DNA of 64,000 nucleotides from Diphasiastrum complanatum (GCA_029204225.1 CM055095.1:26397312-26461311), one strand, 5' to 3'; shown: positions 26,025-38,261, counted from the stretch's first letter. The notes: a model not told the origin generated them from the letters alone. Numbers and translations: made by a program.

Positions 26025-26227
26025 CTACATCACAAATCAAAAAGCAGCAGATAAAATCATTATACCAAATAACCATGGAATTGAAAATGATACAATCATA
26101 ATAGCTCTGTACAAACCATATATTCAGATGGAACGCTAAACCCTATAAACGATTACTATGGAGCTTAAGCTGCGGCAATCATGGATGGCATCACGAAATT
26201 ACGCAAAATCAAGACAGATGCACTAAC
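26025..26227 (-). other. Probable 5'UTR intron of UTP14
   Basis: On the minus strand CAG|GTTAGT at 26227 and TGATGTAG|ATCAG at 26025 form good splice sites 203 bp apart, upstream of the ATG at 25902. A leader intron is common in plant ribosome-biogenesis genes. Not supported by transcript data here. Confidence 0.55.
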
Positions 26228-26456
26228 CTGATTGCTGGCAAAATGATAGGAACAAGGAGCATAGCTAGAAAATATTAAGGTTTTGGCGATCGATTTGAAG
26301 GGGCTCTGGATCAGGATCTTGAACACAAAGAAGGCAAAACCTGGATCGCGATCTGGATTCTGCAAAAACAAAGCTTCAATGATCTCTGCCCTGGCTTAGC
26401 TTAGCTTACAGGACAAGAGTCCAGAAATCCATCGCAAACAGCAGAAGAACAAAAGC

Positions 26457-26920
26457 AACCCTAACCCTTATCCTGAATTGTGTGGGCTTATTGGACTCTT
26501 AACCACGGACCTATGATTCTGGTTGACACAGTTCGCTACTATGTGCACCCATTGATGAAGACGGAAACTTGTTTCTGCACTTTGCGTTCTACCAAATTTC
26601 TTGGAGATCTCGTTTGCAAGCTGAATGAACGGAAAGGCGACCCAATTGGGTACTTGGTTGAAGTACAATATGCAAAGCTTTGCAAATCAATAGCTGGCTA
26701 CCAGTATCAAGCGAGCTTCTCCTGGATGTCCTAACGGCTAACGAGAAGATGCTGGCGATCTGCTCAGAAAATGAGACATTACTGACCTCCAGGTCTTTAT
26801 GATTCAGACTTGCACTATTGTGGTTTCTTGGAGGAAGGAGGGCTGGAACTCACATTCTTGTGTGAAGAATGCATCCAAATCAACTAAACCCTAAAGCCTA
26901 TACATTCTTTAAACCCTAAA
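26457..26920 (-). promoter_or_regulatory. UTP14 promoter: telo-boxes and site II motif
   Basis: AACCCTAACCC at 26457-26467 and TGGGCT at 26483-26488 lie just upstream of the expected transcript start, and AAACCCTAAA occurs at 26886-26895 and 26911-26920. Telo-box plus site II (TGGGCY) combinations are characteristic of plant ribosomal-protein and nucleolar genes. This fits coordinate control of UTP14 with growth. The transcription start itself is inferred. Confidence 0.6.
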
Positions 26921-27299
26921 CCGTGAGAGGCAGGCAGATTCTTCAAATAAAGTTCTGTCAATTGCTTGAAGTTATGAAATGTGGCCTGCTAATGATGGAT
27001 AGATATGTGAATGAATGTCATTTGAAGAACAATTTTGTATGGTGGAAGGCCTGGGGCCTTCCTTGCAAGGAGGGCCTTGCTCGAGGGCGGGAGCCCGAGG
27101 GCAGGCCCAAACCTGCAAGGAAGGCTCGAGGCCCTCGGACCTTCCACAACATAATGCCAGGTGAGAAGGTAGAGAGAGAACGCAGAGAGAGAGAGAGAGA
27201 ATGCACACTATGTAAAGAGAGAGACATATTTAGGAGGAGAGAGAAAGGTGAATGGATATTATGCTCATGGAGGTGCTTTCAAAATACAAAGCAAACTTG

Positions 27300-28057
27300 A
27301 GCACTTGGCATTACGTTGTTAAGTGAGACTATCATTTTGAAACGTTGTGAAAAGATCAGCCCTAACCAAAGACTCTGCAATACCTCAAAATTATTGTTTG
27401 CCTTTATGCTTTAGTTCCTAAGTTTCCTAATGGTGACAAATGAGTGGTGAAAGATGACAACATTTTAGAATGAAGTTTTATGTGCACCATAGGTGTACAT
27501 GGTAGGACATTGATGACGATCATTGTATGTAAGATGTAAATGCGTAGATTCTGAGATGCACAAAAAATAGAGTAAATGTCATGTGAAGAAAACGTGTTGA
27601 GAAATTGTGTGGAAAAATTTCGTATTACAAGTTTGTTTTTTTATTATGTATTAGTTGGAGAAGCAACTTTGTCCACATACAATGCCCAATAATGACAATC
27701 ACTATCTAGAAGATTTGGTTAGTATATCTTTTCCAAAAAGCATATTATTTGCCTCTTCATTAATGTTGGCCTATTTTTGCTCATCTGGTTTCAATAAACT
27801 TCTCACAAAATTAGCATAAAACTGGAAACTCACTTCACTTGCCAAGCTAGTATTCTTCTCCTCCTCAAAACCATTTGTGTTAGGAAATTGTTTATGCATT
27901 TGAGAATGACCAATAACACTTGTAGTGACATAATGAAAACATTTTCAATTCTCATCATTATCTTCACTCTCATATGGGATTGATTTCACCACCTTTAGCA
28001 TCATCATACTTGTACATCTCGTCAAAAATCATGTCAACCTATTGGAAATGTAGGTGT
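27300..28057. other. Gene-free stretch upstream of UTP14
   Basis: AT-rich sequence with no gene or repeat recognised. Just left of it, 27050-27260 has a GC-rich patch with short palindromes (GAAGGCCTGGGGCCTTC) and a small GA tract. Confidence 0.5.
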
Positions 28058-28914
28058 TGTCGGAAAATGGTGGTGTATCAGAAACGTGCTCTGATCGAAA
28101 ATCAGTATCTCAGTCTGAATTGGAATCGATTTAGAGATAAACGTCCATAATCGAAATCTGCATCAAAATACTGGCAGCGGAAAAAAACAACGAACGAGAT
28201 GTGGATCAGAAGTGTGTCAGTATAGCAGCAAGAATCAAGATGTATTAAGTCTGTAATATAATGAGCAATGAACAAATCAGTAGTGTGGACAAAATTGCAC
28301 TCTTTGATTAATCAAAAATAGAGTACATTAGCGTGAAGCAATGCGCGAGTCTGTGAGGTGCAAAATGGCAAAGCTTCAGTCGCTTGATCGTTGCTTGAAT
28401 TGATTCTGCACACACTGCTTGATTCAGACTTTAGACTTTTATTATAGACTCACTTGATCGATTTGTTGATGATTGCAGATCAGTGATCAGTACTTGAAAG
28501 TATAAGATTGAATCTACTTAATTGACTAGATTCGTCCTACAGTAGATAGTCGTCATTGTAACAGCTTTATGTACAAAGTAGGTTGATTGTCAACGTCGTC
28601 CTTCTAATTGCGACGTGGGTCAGAATTGACTGACATTATCGAATTTTGCCTTGGATCAAATTTTATTAGATCCAACTCAATCCGATCTGGAATCGAAAAA
28701 GGACGACTCTCGATTTGAGTCGATCCAAGATAAAAAAAAAAACTCGATTTGAGTCGATCCATATCGAAAAAATTCGATTCAAGTTGATCTGATTTTGGAT
28801 TTTGATTTTTCTAATTATAATATATATATATATATAAAATGTGCAGTAAAGTATATACAGATTTCAAGATGCTCATTACTGAGTGGATTTGGACTTGAGC
28901 ATTAAAATCCAACA
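28058..28914 (-). repeat. 3' LTR of copia element F
   Basis: An 857-bp segment starting TGTCGGAAAATGG and ending AATCCAACA on the plus strand, next to a polypurine tract (AAAGGGGAG on the coding strand at 28915-28923) and the RNase H end of F. Its ends resemble those of D, but the body differs. Confidence 0.78.
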
Positions 28915-30753
28915 CTCCCCTTTAATGTGGATCCTGAAAACTTTCGATCTTCAGATTTAGAATGTTTGTTAAATCTGATGTGATGGTCCTTGGATAGTGC
29001 TTTGGTGAAGTAATCTGTTGCCATAGAATTTGTCCTGCAGTAAATCAATGACACTTCCTTGCTTTGCACTTTTTCTCTAAGGTAGTGATACCTTATTTTG
29101 ATATGCTTACCTCGAGAGTGAAATCTCGGATTCAAAGATAGTGTGATTGTGTTTTGATTATCACAATATATGGTTGTTGATTGTAACTGAGCAAGGTCGA
29201 TATCTACTAGTAGATTCCTCAGCCAAATTGCTTCCTTGGTAGCATTTGTGGCAGCTATGTATTCCAATTCAGTTGAAGATAATGCTATTGAGGTCTATTT
29301 TCGGCTGTTCCATGAGATTGGGCCTTGATTGAATAAGAATACAAATCCAGAAGTCAATTTTTTGGTGTCCATGTCTCCTACCCAATCTGCATCTGTGTAA
29401 CTTTCAAGAATGTTGGCAAATTGGCTGCCTCCAGAACAATTGCTCAAATATTTTGTTGCTTGAACATATTTCATGACCTTCATGAGTATTTTCCAATGGG
29501 TTGGCCCTAGATTGGATAGGAACTAACTTAGCTGATCGAGTATGCAAGGTCAGGTCGATTGCAAAGCATTGCATACATCAGTGAGCCGATAATGTAGTGA
29601 AATGGGTACTGCTTCATTTCCTTCTTTTCTGCCTCGGTTTGAGGACATTGTTCCTTTGACAGTTTCAAACCGGGGTTGAGTGGAAAGAGACTCGATTTGT
29701 AGTTGGTCCATATTTTTCCAACACATTAGTGAGATATTGTTGTTGACTAATGTAGATTTGTCTGCTGGATCAATTTCGATGAATCTAAATTCCAAAACAG
29801 TAATGGGCTGGACCCATATCAGTCATCTTGTATTCTTGGGCTAGCATGCATTTTACATCCTTCAAGAAATTCGGATTGTTACTAAACAGTAACGTATCAT
29901 CAACATATAAGGTGATGATTTTGAAGGAGGTTGAAACAGACTTGAAATAGACATTCGAGTCCGTCGAGTTTGGGATGAAACCATTCTCGATTAGGAATGC
30001 ATTTATCTTTTGAAACCATGCTCTTAGTGACTGCAAAACTCCTTGAATTCGGTAAAGATGAATTCTCCCCTTCCATCAGTGTGTAGGGCCTTGATTTTTC
30101 TCTGTGTTTGAATTTCAGCAGATGCCTTGAACTATTGAAGAACTTGAATGCTTCATATTTGTTCTTCATAAAATAGGTGACAGTTTTTCTAGATAAATCA
30201 TCAATAAAGGTTAGGAAATAAAAGGCTCCCCTTGTGGAAGAGGTCTGCATAGGGCCACAAACGTCACAGTGTACAAGATCTAGCAAACCTTTAGATGATG
30301 AACTGAATCGGAATAGAAGGGACTTCTAGCATGTTTGTTGATAATACAACTTTCACAAAGAGAAGTCGATTTGTTAATAGAGGGTATATCTTCTTGCACT
30401 AAATTTAGATTTGACATTTGTTGAATACTTTTGAAATTTAAATGGCCTAGTCTGAAATGTCATAGCATATCAGTTGCTTCAAAATTCGAAGTATGAAGAG
30501 CTTGACTATTTGTAGAATAACAATGGCTTAGCTTGTAAAGGTAGCCACACGTCCTACCAAAAGATAAAACTTTCCTAGATCTGTCAAGAATAGTGCAACC
30601 ATCTGCATGAATTCGACCCTATGACAATAATCAATGATTCTACTAATTGAGAGCAGATTTTTTGTAAGATTCGGAACATGAAGAACATTGGACAGAAATT
30701 TTACATCACCTTTCTGAAATTCGATCTTGATAGTTCCTTCACCCTTGATAGTA
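28915..30753 (-). pseudogene. Copia element F, broken gag-less pol remnant
   Basis: Minus-strand copia pieces: RNase H end (28915-29480: YTDADWVGD, SSTELEY-like, YCDNQNTITLSLNPRFHSRG), reverse transcriptase end (29785-30036: YVDDTLLFSNNP, MTDMGPAHYCFGI), integrase core start (30060-30290: LDLVHCDVCGPMQ, FLTFIDDLSRK) and the post-protease region (30528-30750: VPNLTKNLLSISRI). Integrase runs directly into reverse transcriptase at about 30036, so roughly 1.5 kb of integrase and reverse transcriptase was deleted. Several stops and frame changes follow. It is cut at about 30753 by element G; its gag and 5' LTR are not found. Confidence 0.82.
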
Positions 30754-31436
30754 TGAAATGTCGCGAAATTGTTGCGAACAATTCGCAAAATCTTCTGGAC
30801 TGTTCTTCAAGCTCACCTGTCGCGAAACTATCTCTAATGGTTCACGAAATATTCTAGATTCTTCTTCAAACTCAAGAATTGTCATCTGTCACGAATAATT
30901 CGCGAAAGACGAAAATGTCGCGAAGAGACAAGTGTCGTGAGCAATTCGCGAAATACGAAGCTGAGACGAAGAGATGGACTGTCGCGAATAATTTGCGAAC
31001 AGAATTTATTCGACCGTGGAAACATAGCGTCTATTTGAATATCAACCGTCGTAAACGGTTAGATATCTATTGTTACAGCATTGAAAGGCCAAAAGACCTG
31101 TCTTGAAACAATATAAATACATGTGCACTACTCGTTGTAACACACTCACTCAATCAGAGACACAACAACGAGATAAGACAGCAAGAGATGTATATTGATG
31201 ATTCAGATTCAGAGTTAAAAAATTCATTTTTGATAAATAGTTTCTTATTGTCTAAATTGTCTTAAGTTGTCTCTTACTTCCACATATAACTTCTGCACGC
31301 ATATTCAATTAGAACTAATACTATTCTATTAATACATAGATCAGATACAATCCCGATTGAAGACACTGATATTAGTTTGATTTATTTGAACTTGCATTGT
31401 GTTCTCTGTGGAAGAATAATTACTATTTTTTCTACA
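30754..31436 (+). repeat. 5' LTR of copia element G with TCGCGA repeats
   Basis: It ends TTTTTTCTACA one base before a primer-binding site. The start TGAAATGTCGCG at 30754 is inferred from where element F stops. The first 240 bp hold at least six TCGCGAA or TTCGCGAA words. A TATA box (TATAAATA) lies at 31112-31119. About 683 bp long. Confidence 0.7.
31112..31119 (+). promoter_or_regulatory. TATA box in LTR of element G
   Basis: TATAAATA sits about 115 bp downstream of the TCGCGA repeat block and about 320 bp before the LTR end, in the order U3 enhancer, TATA, R-U5. Confidence 0.5.
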
Positions 31437-31437
31437 G

Positions 31438-31484
31438 TGGTATCAGAGCTTATGAAATTAAAGTTGATACAGTGGTATCAGAGC
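31438..31484 (+). other. Duplicated primer-binding site of element G
   Basis: TGGTATCAGAGC occurs at 31438-31449 and again at 31473-31484, as part of a 35-bp tandem duplication. The first copy abuts the LTR and should be the one used. Confidence 0.85.
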
Positions 31485-31585
31485 TTACGGAATTAAAGTT
31501 GATATAGTTGTGTCTTTGCATCCCTCTCAGCATTCTTCATACATCCATCAGTAAGCCACTTTTGGAGCTTATTTAGAATTAAAAG

Positions 31586-34500
31586 ATGTCATCGATCACC
31601 AGTATTCAAGCTAAAATCACTACAATCTTGGACCCAGAAGGTCCAAACTACTTGATTTGGAAATCAAGGACTTCACTCTTGTTGAAGGGCGAATGTCTAT
31701 GGCAATGGGTAGAACCAATTGAGGAGAAGCCAGAAGCTACTCCTGGCAAAGAACTTCAAGAATGGAGTTTAAAAAATGACAAAGCTATAGCAATTATTGC
31801 GTCTTTAGTGCATGACAATATAATGCTAGATCTTACATCAATTTTGAACGCAAAGGATTTATGGGAAGAATTGCAAACCAAGAATGAGACTCGATCCCGT
31901 AATCAAATCATGTTCTTGGAAGACCAATTAACTTACCTACAGTGGGATGGCAAAGACCTGAACACATTCGTGCGAAAGATTAAAGATCTATTTATTTCCT
32001 TGCAGAATTCTGGTACAGAAAATACAATTTCTAAGAAAAAACAGCCTAGTTATTTTCTTCGAGCCCTACCCAGGTCATTCCACACAACAAGAACCTTATT
32101 GACGAAAGATGCGACAATGACACTTCAAAAGGCAATAGACGGACTTAAGGAGGAAGTAGAAGCTCGTGAACACTATGACGACAATGGTGATTCAGATGCT
32201 CTATTTACTCAGAAGAATAAATCTTCTAAGAAGTCTTAGTTTAAGAGGGAGTCGTCTAAGAAGAATGAGTCTAAGACAAATGAACAACAATCTGGTAAAC
32301 AACAGAAGAATTCTGGTGATAAGAAGATCTGCAACAGATGCAGAAGATCAGGTCACACAGAAGAAAAGTGTTGGTTAAATCCAAAGATTGAATGCATTCA
32401 TTGTCATAAACGGGGTCATGCAGCAGTAGACTGTTATCAGAATTTCAGAAACAAAAAGGAACAGAATCGAAGCGAACCTTCATATTCAAACTATGTCGAA
32501 GACAAAGCAGAATGCTCCAGAGCAGCAGAAGACAGGGCAACAAGGAATTCAGCAGCTTATGTTAGTACAGATCTATACTGTTCATCTAATTCAATTCGAG
32601 AAGTAGTACTTGATTCGGGAGCCACTTCACATTTTGTTTCCTCGAAACAAATTTTGTCTGAGTACAAGAAGACGAACGATTTGAGATTCATTATACTTGG
32701 AGACGGTTCTAAACACGTGGTTGATGGAATTGGTGTATTATGACTGGACACGAATCAGGGTGACAAGAAACTGGAGGAAGTTCTCTATGTCCCTACTCTT
32801 GATAAAGATCTTCTATCCGTTGCTAAGATAGTCGATACAGACATGTCAATAACCTTCACGAAGAACTCTTGTAAACTGTTCGATGAAGATTCTGATAACC
32901 GGGTTGCTAAAGACAACAGAGAAGAAAATTTATATCAACTGAACATTCGAACAAGTCAATCAAACTCATGAATTGACAGATGTACTGTGGCACAAGAGGC
33001 TATGTCACATGAACATGGAAGCCTTGTACCAAGCCAACAAAAGTCAGAGAATTCAAGGAGTCGAAATCAAAAGTAGAGATATTTGAACTACCTGCGAATC
33101 CTGTCTTAAAGGCAAGATGACTAGAACACCTTTTAGTAAGGATGTTTATAAAGCACCTGAGGTACTTGAAATTGTGCATTCAGATATTTGTGGACCATTC
33201 GGAGTATTGTCATTGGGTGATGCAAAGTACTTTATTACGTTTATTGATGACTTCAGCAAGTTCGCTGTAGTATACTTTATTCAAACTAAATCTGAAGCTT
33301 TCGAAAAATTTGTTGAGTATACAAATTCGGCTGAGAAGCAGACAAGCAATAAGCTGAAGCAAATTTGCACAGATCGTGGAGGTGAGTACATCTCCAATGA
33401 ATTCAAAGATTAATGTACTGATCGAGGTATCATTCACATGAAGACTGCATCTTATACACCTCAGCACAATGGAATAGTTGAACGAAGGAATCGTGCACTG
33501 ATGGAAGTTGCAAGGTGTATGATGGCTCATGCGAAAGCACCAAAACAGTTGTGGGCAGAAGCAATGGCTACATCAAATTATCTTCAGAATCATATTCTGA
33601 AATCTCGAATACCGGATAAAACTCCTCATGAGATATGGTGGAAATCGAAGCCAAATCTTGCACATGTTCGGACATTGGGATGTGCTATGTATATGCACAT
33701 ACCAGATAAGCTGAGAAAGAAACTCAATGAAAAGACATAACAAGGTTTTCTGGTAGGATTCGAGTTACATTCGTCATATTATCGTGTTTATGTACCCGAA
33801 ACTGGCAAGATAGAAGTTGTTCAAGATGTTAAATTTGATGAGACAAAATACATTACAGATAGTGATCAGGTCGGCTATGAAATTCTCAAAAAGTATTATC
33901 AGCTACCAATGACAATAGAAGAAAAACAAGCAGAAGATGAAAGAGAATTACCATATTTAGAGGGAGGTCAAGATCGAGTGCCTGACAGACTCGCTAGCTC
34001 GAATTCCAGCAGAAAAGCTCGAAATAGAATCGAACTCGAAACCTGCAGAATCGAACTCGAAACCACTTGTGAGAAGATCTGATAGACAACAAAACCCACC
34101 AAAAAGGTATGGTCAGGATGTTTTTAATATAGCCATCGAATTTTATGGTTTCTCTGACAAACCTCAAACATTCGAGGAAGTTGTTGAAGGACATAAAGAT
34201 CGCTGAATTCAGAAAATGGAGGACGAAATGTCATCCATGTACAAGAACAATGTATGGACACTTGCACCTATACCTGATGACAGAAAACCAGTCAAGTGCA
34301 AGTGGATCTACAAGATTAAAACAGGTCCTAATGGAGAAGACATCAGATACAAGGCAAGGTTAGTTGCTAAAGGATTTTCACAAAAGGTATGGGACCGACT
34401 AAACTGATATTTTCTCATCGGTGGTCAAACATACATCAATTCGTTTGTTATTTGCGTATGCAGTGGCTCATGATCTGAAAATCCATGTTGTGGATGAGAA

Positions 34501-35446
34501 GACTGCATTCCTGCATGCAGAATGGGAAGAAGACTTATTCATGGACCAACCACTTGGTTTTATAAGCCAAGAAAATCCAGAATACGGATGTCACATGAAT
34601 AACAACATTTATGGTCTGAAACAAGCAGTGAGATAATGGTATAGAAACAAGGACGAAACACTGCGTTTCATAGGCTTCAAACCTCTATTTGTTGAATCAA
34701 ATGTCTATATCAAGCATGTCCAAAATGAAATAATCATTCTAGCTGTTTATGTTGGTGACACGCTTATCTTCTCAAGAAGAGATAAGTAAATTTCAGATGT
34801 CAAAAGAGACATTTTTGAAATATTTGAGATTGCCGACCTAGGAGAAGCTAAAATCCATCTAGGCTTGCAGATCGTGAGAGACTTTGAAGGTGGTAAGTTG
34901 TATCTTCACCAACAAAAATACACTCAAAAGATCATTGAAGTCTTCAACATGCTCAAATGTAGAGGTGTGCATACTCCCATGATACTTGGAACAATACTGA
35001 GCAAGACAGATTGTTCGCAGACTCTCGAGGAAAAGGAATGAATGGCCAAAACTCCTTATCGTAGGCTGATTGGATCATTGTTATATCTAGCAGACAACAC
35101 CATACCTAACATAGCGTTTGCAGTATACAGGCTGAGCCAATATAATCAGAACCCAGGATCGTTGCATTGGAAGTTGGCAAAGAGAGTACTACAATATTTC
35201 CAGAAGACGAAAAACTATGGAATGTGTTATTCGAAAGAAGCTGGATTTCACATCGAATCTTATAGTGATGCAAGCTGGGCATCCATGAAGGATGATAGCA
35301 AAAGTATTTCAGGAGGTTGTACTCTAGCATCAAGCGCAACCATACTCTGGATTAGCAAGAAGCAAACATTAGTAGCTCAATCTTCCTGTGAAGCGGAATA
35401 TGTAGCAGCAGCCAAGATGGCAAACGAGCTGATCTGGATTAAATAG
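31586..35446 (+). pseudogene. Copia element G gag-pol (broken)
   Basis: The order is gag (31586-32239, starting MSSITSIQAKITTILDPEGP), two CCHC knuckles (CNRCRRSGHTEEKC at about 32332 and CIHCHKRGHAAVDC at about 32395), protease LDSGATSHF (about 32610), integrase (33117-33740: SDICGPF, FIDDFSKF, TDRGGEY), reverse transcriptase (34145-34800: YGLKQAVR, with YVGD where YVDD is expected) and RNase H (35042-35446: SYSDASWAS, SSCEAEYVAAAK). It is interrupted by stops near 32238, 32741, 32969, 33412, 33738, 34203 and 34635, among others. It ends at about 35446, where element H begins; no 3' LTR of G is present. Confidence 0.88.
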
Positions 35447-35454
35447 ATATTGGA

Positions 35455-36619
35455 AGGATTTGATGAATCTTCATCTCATGCTCTATATGTCAACAAAGGC
35501 TTAGAACGACAAAAGAAGAAAATAACTAAGTAGTCTGCACAAAAATCAGAAGCTGACACAAAGTCAAGAGCAATTATCAAATTCACAATCGAAGAAGAAG
35601 ATGTTCTATAAGTATTTCAAATGCACTAATCATGAGATCCAGAATTGCAGGGTACTAAAAACAAAGAATGCCGACAAGCAACCAAATTAATAAGTGAGTG
35701 CAGTCATAGTATCATATCTATCTCCCGAACTCAACAGATGAAGGACCGTTTATGGTCAAAGATCAAAAGGCGTGATTCGATAATTCTTGGTTTCTGGATT
35801 CTGGAGCTACTCAACATATGACCAATCATCGTGAGCACTTTCACTCCTACACACTTTACAGTACAAAGAAATTCGTTCATCTTGGAGACAATAGTACACA
35901 CACTATTGAAGGTGAAGGCACTATAAGATTGATGTTCCAACATGATCAAAACTACTATCAAATGTTTTGTATGTACCTAAACTCTCTACGAATCTGTTAT
36001 CAATAAGTAGAATTACTGATATATGTCATAGGGTAGAGTTTGAGTCTAATCAATGCCGAATTATTGATAGGACAAATAAGATCCTTGCACTTGGCAAGAG
36101 ACATGGATACTTATATAAACTGACGCATTGTTATTTTGACACTAGTCAAGCCTTGTAGACCTTTGTTCTTGTCAATAAAACATTACTTTGGCATTATAAA
36201 TTAGGACACTTGAATCATACATATGTGTTGAACATGTCCAGGCAATCCTTGGCACTTGATCTATCCAACCAATTAAGTCAACATCCTTGTCTGTCACAAC
36301 TGCATCCTTGGAAAACAAACTAGAAATTTTTTTAGATCGAGTCATAGGCATGCAACAAAAGATGTTCTAGACGTTGTTCATTCAGATATATGTTTATCAG
36401 CCAACCCTAGATTTCATTCTATGAGTAAGCACATTGAAATTAAGTATCGCTATGTCAAAAGCAAAGTTTTCAACAAAGAGGTAAACTTGCAGTTCTGTCG
36501 AACGCAAGATATGATAGCAGATACTTTTACTTAGGCACTAAGCTTGGATGCACACAAAATGTTTTGTGCATAACTAATTTTAAAGGTTAAGGCATTTATG
36601 GATTCAGATTAAGAGAGAG
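35455..36619 (+). pseudogene. Copia element H, internally deleted D-family copy
   Basis: The plus strand reads a D-like gag end with zinc-knuckle remnant (about 35605-35660), protease region (about 35795-35830), the HTIEGEGTIRL block (about 35900), VPKLSTNLLSISRITDICHRVEFES (about 35970-36045), and the integrase start ending at VVHSDIC (about 36385). The next codons are the RNase H tail NPRFHSMSKHIEIKYRYVKSKV (36400-36470), so most of integrase, all of reverse transcriptase and most of RNase H are deleted. It ends at a polypurine tract (AAGAGAGAG) and 29 bp of LTR. The proteins match element D, but the strand is opposite. Confidence 0.85.
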
Positions 36620-36648
36620 TGTTGGATTATTCTACTATCGGAATGATT
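36620..36648 (+). repeat. 29-bp stub of the 3' LTR of element H
   Basis: TGTTGGATTATTCTAC matches the first bases of the D LTR on the coding strand. The LTR stops where the CACTA terminus begins. Confidence 0.65.
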
Positions 36649-38215
36649 CACTACAAGAATTGCTGCGATTTTTTACGACGTTTTTGATGTAAAATTGTGT
36701 TTTAATTTTTTTTGGAATCAACGCAGGTGTCAAAAAATGCGTTGCAATAGGGTCGTTGGAATCCATCGCATTTAAAATCCGTTGGAATTCGACGACAAGC
36801 CCAAAACTGGCAACCAGCCGGTAAAAACAATTCTTAAAAAACATGCCACGTGGTCGTCGGATTCCAACGGCCCGGCCCGTCCACGTGGCCATCGGAATTC
36901 GACAAAAAAAAAAATTCTGTTTTTTTTTTTGCCACGTGGGAATTTTAAATGTGTCGGAGTTTCGACACTATTGAAAAATAGAAAAAATCTAAAATTTCAT
37001 GATACGAACTCTCACAAACCAATTCCATGATACGAAATCTTACTTCAGTGTGGAGATTATGATAAGAACTGCAAATACACTATGTATTGCATATAGTACT
37101 ACATAACAACTAACCTCTTACAATCTTTTCAAACACGTTGAATGAATATTTAGATCAACTATGATTCACAATATTAATCAAGTTACTAGTACACTACAAA
37201 CCCACTTGTTAACTGGTATGGAAACTAGCATAAATTGCAACAAAAAATGATTACGGAAAATGACCTAGATGACACGAACTGAAAATAGCCATACCTATTT
37301 GTGAGTGCATATGCATGTAGCCGGAAAGCGAAGAAGTGCTAGTCATGAATGCTTCAATTGATTCTACTATGTTTGCCACTTTGCTTCTGACCTTTGCCAG
37401 GTAATGAGGTAGACAATCAATCACTAAGGTAAACAGATGTTGTAGGATTTGTAGGTCGCCATAAAACCCTGACAAAGGGCCACAACATAACATTACATCA
37501 AATTCTTCTATCTATATTTTTGTTGCTCTCTCTGTCTCTCACACACATCCTTCTCTTCCTTTCTCAAAAGGAAGAGAAAACAAAGTTTATGATGCTCACC
37601 AGAGTGCTCAAACCCTAAACCTTGAAATGTATAAAAAATATTACATTAACTTAATTTTTTTCTCTCTCTATCTATCTCTCTTCATACACATGTGGATATC
37701 ATTCAAGCCTCCAAAAAAAGATGAAAGTGTCATGATAGTATTATGTGTGAAAATAAAGAAGGTTCATGCTACACATAAGAGTGCTTAAAATCTAAATCCT
37801 ATAATCTACAAAGAACATAACATTAAATCAAACTCTTCTATCTATATTTTTCTTGCTCTCTGTCTCTCACACACATCCTTCTCTTCCTCTCTCACTCTCT
37901 TATGATCATAAATCACTAAGACACATATTTGTGTTTAACTACACAAAATATACAACACAAGGAAAATAGTATACAAGAACAATTTACAAAGAAAGAAATC
38001 TTAGTTGCATATAACAAAACAAAAGAATTAAACTTGGAATGAGACAAATGGAATTGATAGAGTTGAGAAGAAGTGTCAAAAGCCGATCTCCAACAATCGC
38101 CTGCAAGAACAAAAGTTAAGAAAACCCTATAAAAATGACACGGCTTTGAGGATTCAGTCACGAATGTCGAAATCCGATATCTGTATTATTCGTCGAATTC
38201 TGACGCCCACTTTAT
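36649..38215 (+). mobile_element. CACTA (En/Spm) transposon end with subterminal region
   Basis: CACTACAAGAATTGCTGCGA at 36649 is a classic CACTA terminal sequence, preceded by ATT as a possible 3-bp target copy. Downstream there are GTCGGAATTCCGACG-like and ACGACG words (36690-36990) typical of subterminal repeats, and a similar TCGTCGAATTCTGACG word at about 38190. I could not find the opposite terminus. The middle (37000-38160) is AT-rich with CTCTCT-rich repeats and no coding signal. A CACTA transposase tail lies at 42867-43577 and may belong to it. Confidence 0.6.
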
Positions 38216-38261
38216 GGTTTTTTTTTATGCACGGACAAGTGACATCATCAACTAAAAAGTT

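Noticed and set aside
37500-37900. Repeated CTATCTATATTTTTCTTGCTCTCTGTCTCTC stretches considered as LTR ends
   Set aside because: Two similar pyrimidine-rich copies exist (about 37510 and 37845), but no TG...CA ends, primer site or TSD; treated as a local tandem duplication inside CACTA-type sequence.
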